Shown here: one piece after another, positions 33,289-42,017 of the stretch
Layout of the letters: each line of letters starts with the position of its first letter
How positions within the stretch are numbered: the stretch's first letter is position 1
Origin: Dehalococcoidia bacterium
Lineage (GTDB): Bacteria > Chloroflexota > Dehalococcoidia > Bin125
Assembly (NCBI GenBank): GCA_022824765.1
Contig: JAJDZG010000148.1
Location: 1 to 47,606, forward strand
Length of the DNA: 47,606 nucleotides
Reading direction: 5' to 3'
The notes under the pieces: generated by a model
What the model was told of the DNA's origin: nothing
The model's input: the letters and a program-made list of their open reading frames with translations, nothing else
Databases searched by the model: none
Program-made: the position numbers and the translations under genes

Positions 33289-34461
33289 TTATGGGTTGAC
33301 TTCTAGGAGTCGGACGAATATTTCGTTGGCGACTGCGTGGCCGCGTTTGGTTAGGCTGAGGCGTCCTTGATGCTGCTGTGCGAGACCGTTGGCGATGGCC
33401 CATTCGATGGTTGGCCGCAGACGCTCGGCCGGTTTGGGCAGCGACATTAGCTCGACACCTTCCATCAACCTGAGTCCGGAGGTCAGCGTGTCGATCAGGT
33501 GATCCCACTCGGACACGCGCTCGGCCGCTTCAATTGCCGGCGAGGGCAGGTCGTCGAGCAGCGGCTCGGTTTGGGCAGCGGTCAGGCGATCGATGTACAG
33601 CCGCGGACTGCGCACGACCTGGTAGCGCAGACCGTCGACGAATCCATGGGCGCCGGGCCCGATCGCCAGATACTCCTGGTTGCGCCAGTAGGTCAGATTG
33701 TGCAGACACTGGCGTCCGGGACGTGCGTAGTTGCTGGTTTCGTAGTGCTCGTAGCCGGCGTCAGACAGCCGCTGCGCGGTCCAGTCGGCGATGTCTGCGA
33801 CGCGGTCGGGGTCGGCTTCGATCACGCGTCCGGCCGCGACGCGAGCGGCCAATGGCGTGCCCTCTTCGACGGTCAAGGCGTAGCACGATATGTGGTCGGG
33901 ACCGCTGTCGTGCCAATTGATGACTCGCTCCAGCGTGTCTTGCCAGGACTCCAGAGATTGCCCAGGCAGCCCGTAGATGAGGTCGATGTTGACGTTGTCG
34001 AAGCCTGCCCTTCGGATGTCCGAGAAGGCGGCCTCGGCTCGATCGGCGGAGTGGATGCGGTCGAGGAAGACGAGCTCGGCTGCATGCAGCGATTGCACGC
34101 CCATGGAGACTCGGTTGACGCCTGCGGCGCGGTAGGCCTGGAGGCGTTCGAGTTGCACGCTCTCGGGGTTGGCTTCCAGCGTGATTTCGGCATCGGCGGC
34201 GATCTGCAGGCTTGCGAGTGAGTGATCGAGCAGCCTGTGGATGGACTCGCCTTCGAGCAGACTCGGTGTCCCGCCGCCGATGAAGATGGTGGTGATTTCC
34301 CGCTGCGCGACGCTCGGCGACCAGAGGGTGATCTCCCGCAACGCGGCCTCGAGCCAAGCGGACTGCATGTCTTCGATGCCGGCGTAGGAGTTGAAGTCGC
34401 AATAGGAGCACTTGACCGTGCAGAACGGGACGTGGACGTAGAGACCGAGTGGTGCAGACAT
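33289..34461 (-). CDS. hemW: Radical SAM heme chaperone HemW
   Basis: HemW is a heme-binding radical SAM protein related to coproporphyrinogen III dehydrogenase HemN. The 390-aa protein shows GLYVHVPFC followed by TVKCSYCDFNS (CxxxCxxC, 4Fe-4S), FIGGGTPSLL, ITLEANPES, GVNRVSMGVQSL, NVNIDLIYGLPGQ and a C-terminal HemN-type domain (LTKRGHAVANEIFVRLL). The short N-terminus before the Cys motif and the lack of an extra N-terminal extension favour HemW over HemN. The ATG at 34461 has no ribosome site, and TACACT lies 6 nt upstream, so leaderless translation is likely. It is divergent from aspS. Confidence 0.9.
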   Translation of the reverse strand: MSAPLGLYVHVPFCTVKCSYCDFNSYAGIEDMQSAWLEAALREITLWSPSVAQREITTIFIGGGTPSLLEGESIHRLLDHSLASLQIAADAEITLEANPESVQLERLQAYRAAGVNRVSMGVQSLHAAELVFLDRIHSADRAEAAFSDIRRAGFDNVNIDLIYGLPGQSLESWQDTLERVINWHDSGPDHISCYALTVEEGTPLAARVAAGRVIEADPDRVADIADWTAQRLSDAGYEHYETSNYARPGRQCLHNLTYWRNQEYLAIGPGAHGFVDGLRYQVVRSPRLYIDRLTAAQTEPLLDDLPSPAIEAAERVSEWDHLIDTLTSGLRLMEGVELMSLPKPAERLRPTIEWAIANGLAQQHQGRLSLTKRGHAVANEIFVRLLEVNP

Positions 34462-34467
34462 GTTGCG

Positions 34468-34473
34468 AGTGTA
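34468..34473 (-). promoter_or_regulatory. Putative leaderless -10 element (TACACT) of hemW
   Basis: TACACT on the minus strand is followed by CGCAAC and then the hemW ATG, a 6-nt gap with no Shine-Dalgarno sequence. Confidence 0.4.
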
Positions 34474-34548
34474 TGGACTGTGAGTGTCAGGACTGATTGC
34501 CCGCGCTGCGGCATGGTGACACACTCGACAGACAAGCTGGGAGGCGAC

Positions 34549-36360
34549 GTGCTGAAGTCACACGGATGCGGCGCGCTGCGCGCGGAACACGCAGGAGAAA
34601 CGGTCACGTTGGCGGGCTGGGTGCATCGCCGGCGCGATCACGGACAGCTGATCTTCATCGATCTGCGCGACCGCGACGGTCTCGTGCAAGTGGTGGTGCG
34701 GCCCGACGATCATCCCGAGGCCTATGCGGCGGCCAACGACGTGCGCGGAGAGTACGTTTTGCGCGTCGAGGGTGAAGTCGTCGAGCGCTCGGAGGCCACG
34801 CGTAATCCCAACCTGCCGACGGGCGATGTGGAGGTCGTCGCGACGGGGGTGCACGTGCTCAACGCGGCAAAGACGCCGCCGTTCTCGGTGTCCGAGGACG
34901 ATGACGTCAACGAGTTGGTTCGGATGCAGTATCGCTACATCGACCTGCGCCGTCCGACGATGATTGCTGCGCTCGAGCTGCGGCATCGGCTCAACCAGTT
35001 CATCCGCGACTTCATGACGGAGCGAGGCTTCCTGGAGGTTGAGACGCCGATCCTCGTCGCGGCCACGCCGGAAGGTGCGCGCGACTATGTCGTGCCCAGC
35101 CGGTTGACGCCTGGCGCGTTCTACGCTCTGCCGCAGGCGCCGCAGCAGTTCAAGCAGCTGCTGATGGTGGCGGGTGTCGAGCGTTACTTCCAGATCGCCC
35201 GCTGCTTCCGCGACGAAGACCTGCGGGCGGATCGTCAGCCGGAGTTTGTTCAGCTGGACCTCGAGTGGTCGTTCTGCGAGGAGCAGGACATCCTGGGCTT
35301 GCTGGAGGAGTTGTTCTCAGAAGCGGCTGCCGCGCTGCGTCCCGATCTGACGGTGCCGCGGCCCTTCCCGCGCCTGACCTGGCATGAGGCGATGGAGCGC
35401 TATGGGTCAGACAAGCCTGACTTGCGCTACGGGCTCGAGCTGTCTGATTGCTCGGATATCGCCGAGAGGTCGGGCTTCGGCGTGTTTTCGTCGACGATCG
35501 CCAACGGCGGACGGGTTCGCGGGATCGTGATGCCTGGCGGCGCTTCGTTGTCGCGCCGCGATGTTGACGGCTTCACCAATCTGGCCAAAACGATGGGCGC
35601 GCCGGGGTTGGTCTCGCTGCAGTTCAGCGCTGATCCCGCGACCGCGAGCGAGGACGATGTCCGCTCGCCGGTCCTGCGCCACCTGGGCATTGCGGATGCG
35701 CGGCGAATCGGCGAACGCTGCGGGGCGTCAGCGGGAGACCTGGTGCTGCTGGCCGCCGGTGAGGCGGGCATGGTGTCGACGGTGCTCGACGGCATTCGTC
35801 GGGAGCTGGCGCGGCGCCTCGATCTGGTCGACGACCGCATCCTCAACTTTGGCTTCATCACCGACTTCCCGCTCGTCGAATGGGACGAGGACGGCCAGCG
35901 CTGGGACGCGTTGCACCATCCCTTCACCGCTCCGAACGAGGCGGATGCCGGGCTGCTCGACAGCGACCCGTCGAGCGTGCGGGCGCGCGCCTACGACGCC
36001 ATCTGCAACGGTTTCGAGCTGGGATCGGGATCGATTCGGATTCACCAGCGTGACGTGCAGCTGCGTTTGTTCGAGCTGCTCGGTATCGGCGCAGAGGAAG
36101 CGCAGCAGCGGTTTGGCCACATGCTCGACGCATTTGAGTACGGCGCGCCGCCGCATGGCGGGTTCGCATTCGGGATCGACCGGGTCGCGATGCTGCTCGC
36201 TGGCACCGAGAACATCCGCGAGGTGATCGCGTTCCCCAAGACGATGTCCGCGTCGGACCCGATGACTGGCGCACCGATGCCGATTGCCGAGGAGCAGTTG
36301 GATGAGCTGCATCTGCTCGTGCGGGAGGCTGAGTCGTCCGATCAATCAGCGGGCGAGTGA
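34549..36360 (+). CDS. aspS: Aspartyl-tRNA synthetase, probably non-discriminating
   Basis: This bacterial-type class II synthetase charges tRNA-Asp. The 603-aa protein has an OB-fold anticodon domain (GWVHRRRDHGQLIFIDLRDR), motif 2 in FRDEDLRADRQPEF, a GAD insertion domain near the middle (PGGASLSRRDVDGF), and motif 3 GFAFGIDRVAMLL. The residue after RRRD is His, as in non-discriminating enzymes such as that of Pseudomonas aeruginosa; the E. coli enzyme has Leu. It may therefore also charge tRNA-Asn. The start is taken as GTG 34549 (LKSHGCGALR) with GGGAGG four bases upstream; the upstream ORF extension belongs to the hemW antisense. Confidence 0.96.
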   Translation: MLKSHGCGALRAEHAGETVTLAGWVHRRRDHGQLIFIDLRDRDGLVQVVVRPDDHPEAYAAANDVRGEYVLRVEGEVVERSEATRNPNLPTGDVEVVATGVHVLNAAKTPPFSVSEDDDVNELVRMQYRYIDLRRPTMIAALELRHRLNQFIRDFMTERGFLEVETPILVAATPEGARDYVVPSRLTPGAFYALPQAPQQFKQLLMVAGVERYFQIARCFRDEDLRADRQPEFVQLDLEWSFCEEQDILGLLEELFSEAAAALRPDLTVPRPFPRLTWHEAMERYGSDKPDLRYGLELSDCSDIAERSGFGVFSSTIANGGRVRGIVMPGGASLSRRDVDGFTNLAKTMGAPGLVSLQFSADPATASEDDVRSPVLRHLGIADARRIGERCGASAGDLVLLAAGEAGMVSTVLDGIRRELARRLDLVDDRILNFGFITDFPLVEWDEDGQRWDALHHPFTAPNEADAGLLDSDPSSVRARAYDAICNGFELGSGSIRIHQRDVQLRLFELLGIGAEEAQQRFGHMLDAFEYGAPPHGGFAFGIDRVAMLLAGTENIREVIAFPKTMSASDPMTGAPMPIAEEQLDELHLLVREAESSDQSAGE

Positions 36361-36366
36361 TAATCT
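36361..36366 (+). promoter_or_regulatory. Putative -10 element (TAATCT) of the peptide ABC transporter operon
   Basis: TAATCT, part of GATAATCT, follows the aspS stop and would start transcription about 60 nt before the lipoprotein gene. It fits the TAnnCT set; no clear -35 is visible. Confidence 0.3.
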
Positions 36367-36435
36367 GGCCTTATCGGCTCCTCTGGCCGACGGGGTTGGA
36401 CGCACTGGCTGAGACCGTGAAGGTGAGGCGTGCGC

Positions 36436-38187
36436 GTGGCGAACGCGATGACTCGAACCATGTTGCTGGCGCTGATCGGTGTGTTGGGCGCTGTCCTGAT
36501 TTCTGCCTGCAGCGGCGATGACGACGGTCAGCAGCAACGGACCACTCAAGCGACGCAGGAAGCAGCCGAACGCAGCGAGCGTCAGCAGACCGAGGCGCAG
36601 CAAACGCAAGAGGACCAGCAAGCCGAGTCCGACGCTGCAGAGGCTCAAGCCCAGCAGTCCGCGGACGCTGCCGCGGTTCCACGTGAGAGCGGCACCTTCC
36701 GCATCGCCCGGGCGGAGCCGATCAACCTTGATCCGGCGCAGATTACTGATGTCACGTCGGCGGTGATCGCCGTCGAGATTTTCGGCGGTCTCGTGACGCT
36801 CAACCGAGAGCTGCAGATTGCCGCTGACCTTGCCGAGTCGGTGCCTGGACCGCAGATCAACGACGACGGCACGGTCACGTACCGCTTCACGATCCGGGAG
36901 AACGCGCAGTTTCATGACGGCAAGCCGATTACGGCTGACGATTTCAAGTGGAGCTTTGAACGCAACCTGAATCCCGAGACGCTGTCGCCGACCGCGCCTG
37001 ACTTCCTGGGCGACATCGTTGGCGCTGCCGAGTTTGTGCGCGGCCGCGCTGACGAGGTTTTCGGTATCCAGGTGATCGACGAGCGCACGCTGGACATCAC
37101 GATCGGGCAGGCGACGCCGGTCTTCTTGTACAAGCTGACGTATCCGACCGCCTACGTGCTTGATCGGGAGCAGGTGGAGGCTGACCCGGATCGCTGGGCG
37201 CTCAATCCCAACGGGACAGGTCCGTTCAAGCTGGCGGAGTGGACGCTGGGCGAGGGCCTGGTGCTGGAGCGGTTCGACGAGTACCACGTCGAGCCGGCGC
37301 GGGTGGCGCGGATTGACGTGCGTTTCGCGGGCGGATCGGTCGAGCAGTATGAGAACGACGAGCTGGATCAGGCGTTCATCGGCATCAACGACATCGAGCG
37401 GGTTCGCGATCCGGCCTCGCCGCTGAACGCTGAGTACATCTCGCGGCCGGAGCTGTCGATCTTCTATCTGGCTTTCAACGTGTCGACGCCGCCGTTCGAC
37501 GATGTGAATCTGCGCCTGGCGCTGGCCCACGCGATTGACAAAACCACGATCACGCAAGAAGTCCAAGCTGATCTGTTGGTCCAGGCTCGGCAGATCATTC
37601 CGCCGGGTCTGGCCGCGCATGACGCGGAGTATCCGGGGCTCGTCTTCGACCCGGAGCTGGCGGCCGAGTATCTCGCGGCTTCGCGCTACGCGGGCACGCC
37701 GCTGCTTGACGACGTCCGACTCACGATCTCGGGCGCCGGGGCGACGCCGGGCCCGTCGATTGAGGCGATCCAGGACATGTGGCGTCAGCATTTGGGTCTG
37801 GAAGTGGAAATCCAGCAGGTGGAGTTCGCGAGTTTCATCTCAGACATCGACCGCGGCCTGTACGGCTTCTTCTCGCTGGGCTGGAGTCTCGACTATCCCG
37901 ACCCGCACAACGTGCTCGATTACAAGTTCCACAGCGCGTCGCTGGGCAACGATGTTGGGCTGGACGATGAGGAGATCGACTCGTTGCTCGAGCAGGCGCG
38001 TTACTCGCTTGACCAGGAACTGCGCACGGGTCTGTACCAGCAGGTGGACCGCAGGCTGGTCGAGGAGGCTGTCTGGATTCCGTTGTACTACTCCGTCGCG
38101 CACGAGTTGGTGAAGCCGTACGTGCAGGACTACGAGCCGACGCGAATGGTCATTCCGCACCTGCGCTACGTCAGCATCACGGAGTAG
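36436..38187 (+). CDS. Peptide/nickel-type ABC transporter substrate-binding lipoprotein
   Basis: This family 5 solute-binding protein of about 583 aa is exported and lipid-anchored. The signal peptide MLLALIGVLGAVLISAC ends in a lipobox with the Cys to be lipidated. About 60 residues of Gln/Glu/Ala-rich linker follow (CSGDDDGQQQRTTQ and repeats), an unusually long flexible tether. The binding domain then has INLDPAQ, FHDGKPITADDFKWSFER, GTGPFKL and, near the end, DYPDPHNVLDY and EAVWIPLYY. GTG 36436 has GAGG seven bases upstream and is preferred over GTG 36430; ATG 36448 is a further option. The two permease genes follow; no ATPase gene is in the window. Confidence 0.92.
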   Translation: MANAMTRTMLLALIGVLGAVLISACSGDDDGQQQRTTQATQEAAERSERQQTEAQQTQEDQQAESDAAEAQAQQSADAAAVPRESGTFRIARAEPINLDPAQITDVTSAVIAVEIFGGLVTLNRELQIAADLAESVPGPQINDDGTVTYRFTIRENAQFHDGKPITADDFKWSFERNLNPETLSPTAPDFLGDIVGAAEFVRGRADEVFGIQVIDERTLDITIGQATPVFLYKLTYPTAYVLDREQVEADPDRWALNPNGTGPFKLAEWTLGEGLVLERFDEYHVEPARVARIDVRFAGGSVEQYENDELDQAFIGINDIERVRDPASPLNAEYISRPELSIFYLAFNVSTPPFDDVNLRLALAHAIDKTTITQEVQADLLVQARQIIPPGLAAHDAEYPGLVFDPELAAEYLAASRYAGTPLLDDVRLTISGAGATPGPSIEAIQDMWRQHLGLEVEIQQVEFASFISDIDRGLYGFFSLGWSLDYPDPHNVLDYKFHSASLGNDVGLDDEEIDSLLEQARYSLDQELRTGLYQQVDRRLVEEAVWIPLYYSVAHELVKPYVQDYEPTRMVIPHLRYVSITE

Positions 38188-38225
38188 CGGCCGCGGGCAA
38201 GACGCCGCGCTGAAAGGGTCAGCAC

Positions 38226-39212
38226 ATGGGCTCCGGCGCTGTCCCGCTGTTGATCCGACGCTTGCTGTTGGTGCCGCTGCTGGTGTTTGCGGTGATGGCG
38301 CTGACCTACGCGTTGACGCATGCCGCGCCTGGCGATCCGGTCAAGATCATCGCCGGGGCGCGGGACATTGAGCCTGAGCGCGCCCAACAGATTCGTGAGG
38401 AGTTCGGCCTCGAGGGCAGCTACGTCGAGCGCTTTGCGCGCTACGTCTGGGGAGTCGTGTCGCGGGGCGACCTGGGACCGTCGTACTACTACCGATCGCC
38501 GGTGCGATCGGTGCAGGAGTTGCTGGGCCAGCGCATCTGGGTGTCGGCGCAGATCAACCTGATCGTGATGGCGCTGGTCTTCGGGCTGGGCATCCCGCTG
38601 GGGGTGTACGCGGCGGTCAACCGCGGCAAGTGGAAAGATCCGACGCTGATCGCGTTCCTGAAGATCTTCGATTCCATTCCCTCACCGATCCTCGTCGTGT
38701 TGATGGCTGCGCTGATGGTCAACGGATTGGCGCCGATCTTCAACTTCCTCGGCTTCAATGTCCCCAATGTGTGGACGCCTGGTGATCCGGCCTCGTACAT
38801 CATTCCCGTTGTCGCGCTGACGCTGCCGTCGATCGGCGGGACGGCGAGGTTTGTGCGCATTTCGTGTCTGACCACGATTGACGACGACTACGTGCGCACT
38901 GCGCGGGCCAAGGGCTTGACTGAACGGCGCATTCTCTACGGACACGTCCTGCGCAACGCGATGCTGCCGCTGTCGACCGTGTTCGGCCTGTCGATCGTGG
39001 GCATCATCGGCGGATCGATCATCATCGAGACCGCTTATGGCGTGCCGGGAGTCGGAGCGTTCATGTTCCAGTCGATCACGCAGCGCGATTTCAACGTGAT
39101 TCTGGGTTTCACGCTGCTGACCGCGACGCTGTTCATCGTGGTCAACGCGCTGATTGATGCGCTGTACATCTTCATTGATCCGCGAATCCGCTTCACGGCG
39201 CGCTTCCAATGA
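38226..39212 (+). CDS. Peptide ABC transporter permease, DppB family
   Basis: This is one of the two membrane subunits of the importer, 328 aa. It has an N-terminal helix (LLIRRLLLVPLLVFAVMALTYAL), the extracellular THAAPGDPVK, a large loop with RGDLGPSY, five further helices, and the EAA-type motif DYVRTARAKGLTERRILYGHVLRNA, which docks the ATPase. C-terminal ETAYGVPGVG and DALYIFIDPRIR complete the DppB/OppB layout. It overlaps the next gene by 4 bp. Confidence 0.94.
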   Translation: MGSGAVPLLIRRLLLVPLLVFAVMALTYALTHAAPGDPVKIIAGARDIEPERAQQIREEFGLEGSYVERFARYVWGVVSRGDLGPSYYYRSPVRSVQELLGQRIWVSAQINLIVMALVFGLGIPLGVYAAVNRGKWKDPTLIAFLKIFDSIPSPILVVLMAALMVNGLAPIFNFLGFNVPNVWTPGDPASYIIPVVALTLPSIGGTARFVRISCLTTIDDDYVRTARAKGLTERRILYGHVLRNAMLPLSTVFGLSIVGIIGGSIIIETAYGVPGVGAFMFQSITQRDFNVILGFTLLTATLFIVVNALIDALYIFIDPRIRFTARFQ

Positions 39213-40375
39213 CGACGCGCGCGGAGATTCAACCGCAATGGGCGATGCCGCAGCGATCTGAGGCGCCGTGGCTGCGCGCGCTGCGGGCGATCCTGAAGAA
39301 ACGGGTCGCTGTTGTCTGCATCGCGGTGATCGTCGTGCTCTACGGGGCTGGCGCGTTCACGATGCTGGATGCCTTCGGCATCGACATCGGCTTGCAGGAT
39401 CCGAACCAATCCAACCTGAGCCAGCGCCGTTCGATCCGTGAGGTTGACGGCGCGCCGGAGACGTTGGGGGCCTTCACGCAGCGGCTGGATGTGGAGCTGT
39501 CCACGCTGGGCGAGCTCAACCCGGAGATCGTGGATGAGTACGGTCCTCTGACAGCGGATACGGTGCTGCCGGCCCGCACTGAACTGGTCCTGAGCGGTGA
39601 CGAATCGTTGCAAGGACCGTCGTCGGATCACTGGCTGGGCACGGATCGCAACGGACGCGACATTTTCGCTCGGGCGATGTACTCGCTGCGCACGACGCTG
39701 ATCATCAGCATCATCTCGGTCGTGTTCGGGAATCTCTTCCTCGGCCTTGGATTGGGTCTGTTGGCCGGCTATCGAGGCGGCCTGATCGATCAGATCATCA
39801 TGCGGATCGGCGACGTGATGCTGGCGATGCCTGGATTGCTCTTCCTGATCGTGGTTGTGGCTGTCTTTCGTGATCAGTGGGAAGACTGGTTCCGTGCGAT
39901 CGAGGATGCGACGGGGATGCACTGGCTGATCGAGCAGGGCGTTGATGACTATGTGCTGATCGTGTTTGCGTTGTCTCTGGTGGGTTGGGCAGGTTCCGCG
40001 CGGTTCTATCGGGCGCAAGTGCTGGCGCTGCGCGAGTCGGACTACATCCTCGCTGCTGAGACGATCGGCGCGCGCACGCCGCGAGTGCTCATTCGGCACC
40101 TGTTTCCGGGCATCCTGCCCTGGTTCATTGTCGGATTCAGCGCCTCCTTGGGCGAGGTCGCCGGTTCCGAGGTTGTGCTGACCTGGCTCGGTATCGGGAT
40201 CACGCCGCCGACGCCGTCCTTCGGCATCCTGGTCTCGAATGCCGGCGGCCGCACCTCTCTGCTCGCGTATCCGTGGTTGATGCTCGTGCCGTTTACTTCG
40301 CTGCTGATTTTGATGCTTGCGTTCAACCTGCTGGGTGATGCGATCAATGACGTGCTCAATCCACGGGGACGCTGA
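39209..40375 (+). CDS. Peptide ABC transporter permease, DppC family, with a LysM-like insertion
   Basis: This is the second membrane subunit, 388 aa, longer than the ~300 aa usual for DppC. It has one N-terminal helix (residues 33-51), the family loop DPNQSNL, then an extra segment. The family sequence resumes at SSDHWLGTDRNGRDIFARAMYSLRTTL, followed by five helices and the EAA-type motif ESDYILAAETIGARTPRVLIRHLFP. The extra segment at residues about 80-130 (ETLGAFTQRLDVELSTLGELNPEI) sits in the extracellular loop between helices 1 and 2 and looks like a LysM domain, matching the SecD insertion. The ATPase subunits are not in the operon. Confidence 0.93.
   Translation: MTTRAEIQPQWAMPQRSEAPWLRALRAILKKRVAVVCIAVIVVLYGAGAFTMLDAFGIDIGLQDPNQSNLSQRRSIREVDGAPETLGAFTQRLDVELSTLGELNPEIVDEYGPLTADTVLPARTELVLSGDESLQGPSSDHWLGTDRNGRDIFARAMYSLRTTLIISIISVVFGNLFLGLGLGLLAGYRGGLIDQIIMRIGDVMLAMPGLLFLIVVVAVFRDQWEDWFRAIEDATGMHWLIEQGVDDYVLIVFALSLVGWAGSARFYRAQVLALRESDYILAAETIGARTPRVLIRHLFPGILPWFIVGFSASLGEVAGSEVVLTWLGIGITPPTPSFGILVSNAGGRTSLLAYPWLMLVPFTSLLILMLAFNLLGDAINDVLNPRGR
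39446..39598 (+). other. LysM-like insertion within the DppC-family permease
   Basis: Residues about 80-130 follow the pattern ET-L-x-x-F-x-x-R-x-x-VEL-x-x-L-x-x-LNP-x-I, then LP and a final short strand. They interrupt the normal DPNQSNL...GTDRNGRD loop and match the insertion in SecD. Confidence 0.55.
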
Positions 40376-40420
40376 TGCTCGCGGCACAGACTGCATAACG
40401 GCGCGGGCCAGATTCGCTGA

Positions 40421-40426
40421 TATGCT
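40421..40426 (+). promoter_or_regulatory. Putative -10 element (TATGCT) of tig
   Basis: TATGCT, in GCTGATATGCTC, lies in the 123-bp gap before tig and would give a leader of about 65 nt. It belongs to the TAnnCT set. Confidence 0.3.
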
Positions 40427-40498
40427 CACGCCAGCCAGCCTGTCCAGGCTGCGCCGGCGTTGGCGTGCGGCGGCACTGGAAGGCCTGAGAGTGGATCG

Positions 40499-41920
40499 AT
40501 GAAAGTTACCGCCGAAGCAATCCCGGAGCGGCAGATGCTGCTCGAAATCGAGCTTGAAGACGCGCAGGTCAAGAAGGCACTGAACCAGGCCGCGCGGCGC
40601 CTGTCGCAGCAGTACCGCATCCCCGGCTTTCGCAAGGGCAAGGCCCCGCGCGGAGTGGTCGAGAGCGCGCTCGGCGTCGACATCGTGTTTGAGGAGGCTG
40701 CCGAACGGCTGATTCCGCAAGCTTTGAGCGAGGCGCTCGAGCAAGAAGGCATCGAGGCTGTCGGACAGCCCAGCGTCGAGATCACGGAGCGCGAGCCGGT
40801 GATCTTCAAGGCCACTGTCCCGCTCGAGCCGACGTGTGATCTGGGCGACTACCGCAGCATCGCCGTGGCGAAGCCCGAGAGCGAGTATTCGGCGGAGATG
40901 CTCGAAGAGCGCATGCTCGAGCTGCGCCGTCAGCATGCCTTGCTGGAACCGGTCGAGCGGCCGCCCGAGCTTGACGACCGCGTCACCGCTGACGTCAAGG
41001 CGGAGGTCGAGGGTGAGCAGATTCTCGATCAGCCAGGCGCCGAGTTCCACCTGCGGGCGGGCTCGGTGATCGGCGTGCCGGGACTGAGTGAGCGCCTCGT
41101 CGGCGTTGCCGTGGGCGAGGAACATCAGATCGACATCGAGGTCGATGAGGATTGGGACGATGCGGAAGTCGCCGGCAAGACGGTCACCTTCACCGTCACG
41201 GTCCACGACGTGAAGTCGGAGGAGCTGCCGGAGCCGGATGACGACTTTGCGATGGAGGTCTCGGAGGAGTTCGAGACGTATGACGATCTGCGCGAGCGGG
41301 TCGAGAGCGGTCTGCGGGAGCAGACTGACCGTCAGGCGGACGAGCAGTTCTCACAAGCGGTGATGCAAGCGGTGGTGGGCAAGGCCACGCTCGAGTATCC
41401 GCCGGCGCTGGTGGAGCATGAGATCGAGCACATGCGGACAGACTTCGCGCGGCAGATGGGTCAGGATCCCAACAGCTTCCTGCGGGACGGATCGGAGCAG
41501 GCCGAGCAGCTGCTGACCAGCTTCCGGAGCCAGGCCAACGAGCGGGTGATCAACACGCTCGTCCTGCAACACGCCGGCGAAGACCTTGGCATCGAGGTGA
41601 CCGACGAGGAGGTCACGGCCGATCTGCAGACCGCGATCTCCTCAATGCAGGTGTCCGACATCAGCCAGTTCGAGGAGATGCTGACCGATGAGGGCATCCG
41701 CGGCCAGACCCGGATGCGGCTGATTCGCGAGCGAACGATCGAGCGTTTGCAGCAGATTGCCGTGACCAATCACGCCGCCGGCGTCGCGGACGACGATGAT
41801 GACGCAGAGGCAGCGGACGCATCCGACGACGAGGCTGCTGAGCCGATCGTTGACGAGGCGATCGTTGACGAGGCCGCCGATTCAGCCGATGAATCCGACG
41901 CCGAGTCGACGGAATCGTAG
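40499..41920 (+). CDS. tig: Trigger factor, with a long acidic C-terminal tail
   Basis: Trigger factor is the ribosome-bound chaperone and peptidyl-prolyl isomerase. The 473-aa protein has the ribosome-binding loop in PGFRKGKAPRGVVE (the GFRxGKxP signature), a PPIase region (LDDRVTADVKAEVEG to VTFTVTVHDVK), and the helical C-terminal arms. The last ~45 residues are almost entirely Asp, Glu, Ala and Ser with a short internal repeat (EAIVDEA), longer and more acidic than usual. The start at 40499 is inferred from the family N-terminus; the ORF-track start at 40460 has no support. clpP and clpX follow, the conserved order. Confidence 0.95.
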   Translation: MKVTAEAIPERQMLLEIELEDAQVKKALNQAARRLSQQYRIPGFRKGKAPRGVVESALGVDIVFEEAAERLIPQALSEALEQEGIEAVGQPSVEITEREPVIFKATVPLEPTCDLGDYRSIAVAKPESEYSAEMLEERMLELRRQHALLEPVERPPELDDRVTADVKAEVEGEQILDQPGAEFHLRAGSVIGVPGLSERLVGVAVGEEHQIDIEVDEDWDDAEVAGKTVTFTVTVHDVKSEELPEPDDDFAMEVSEEFETYDDLRERVESGLREQTDRQADEQFSQAVMQAVVGKATLEYPPALVEHEIEHMRTDFARQMGQDPNSFLRDGSEQAEQLLTSFRSQANERVINTLVLQHAGEDLGIEVTDEEVTADLQTAISSMQVSDISQFEEMLTDEGIRGQTRMRLIRERTIERLQQIAVTNHAAGVADDDDDAEAADASDDEAAEPIVDEAIVDEAADSADESDAESTES

Positions 41921-41990
41921 GCCGCGCCGATATGCCAGCCGCTTCTGTCTGGAGCGTGTCTTGGGCGGTATCCACTGACCGAATCGTCCC

Positions 41991-41996
41991 TACACT
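41991..41996 (+). promoter_or_regulatory. Putative -10 element (TACACT) of clpP
   Basis: TACACT is followed by a leader of about 15 nt containing GGAGGG before the clpP ATG. It belongs to the TAnnCT set. Confidence 0.35.
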
Positions 41997-42017
41997 GATT
42001 GAGCGAAGGAGGGTGTC

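Noticed and set aside
39035-41206. 723-aa minus-strand ORF over dppC and tig
   Set aside because: Antisense shadow with no recognisable domain; both strands cannot be real given the strong plus-strand families.
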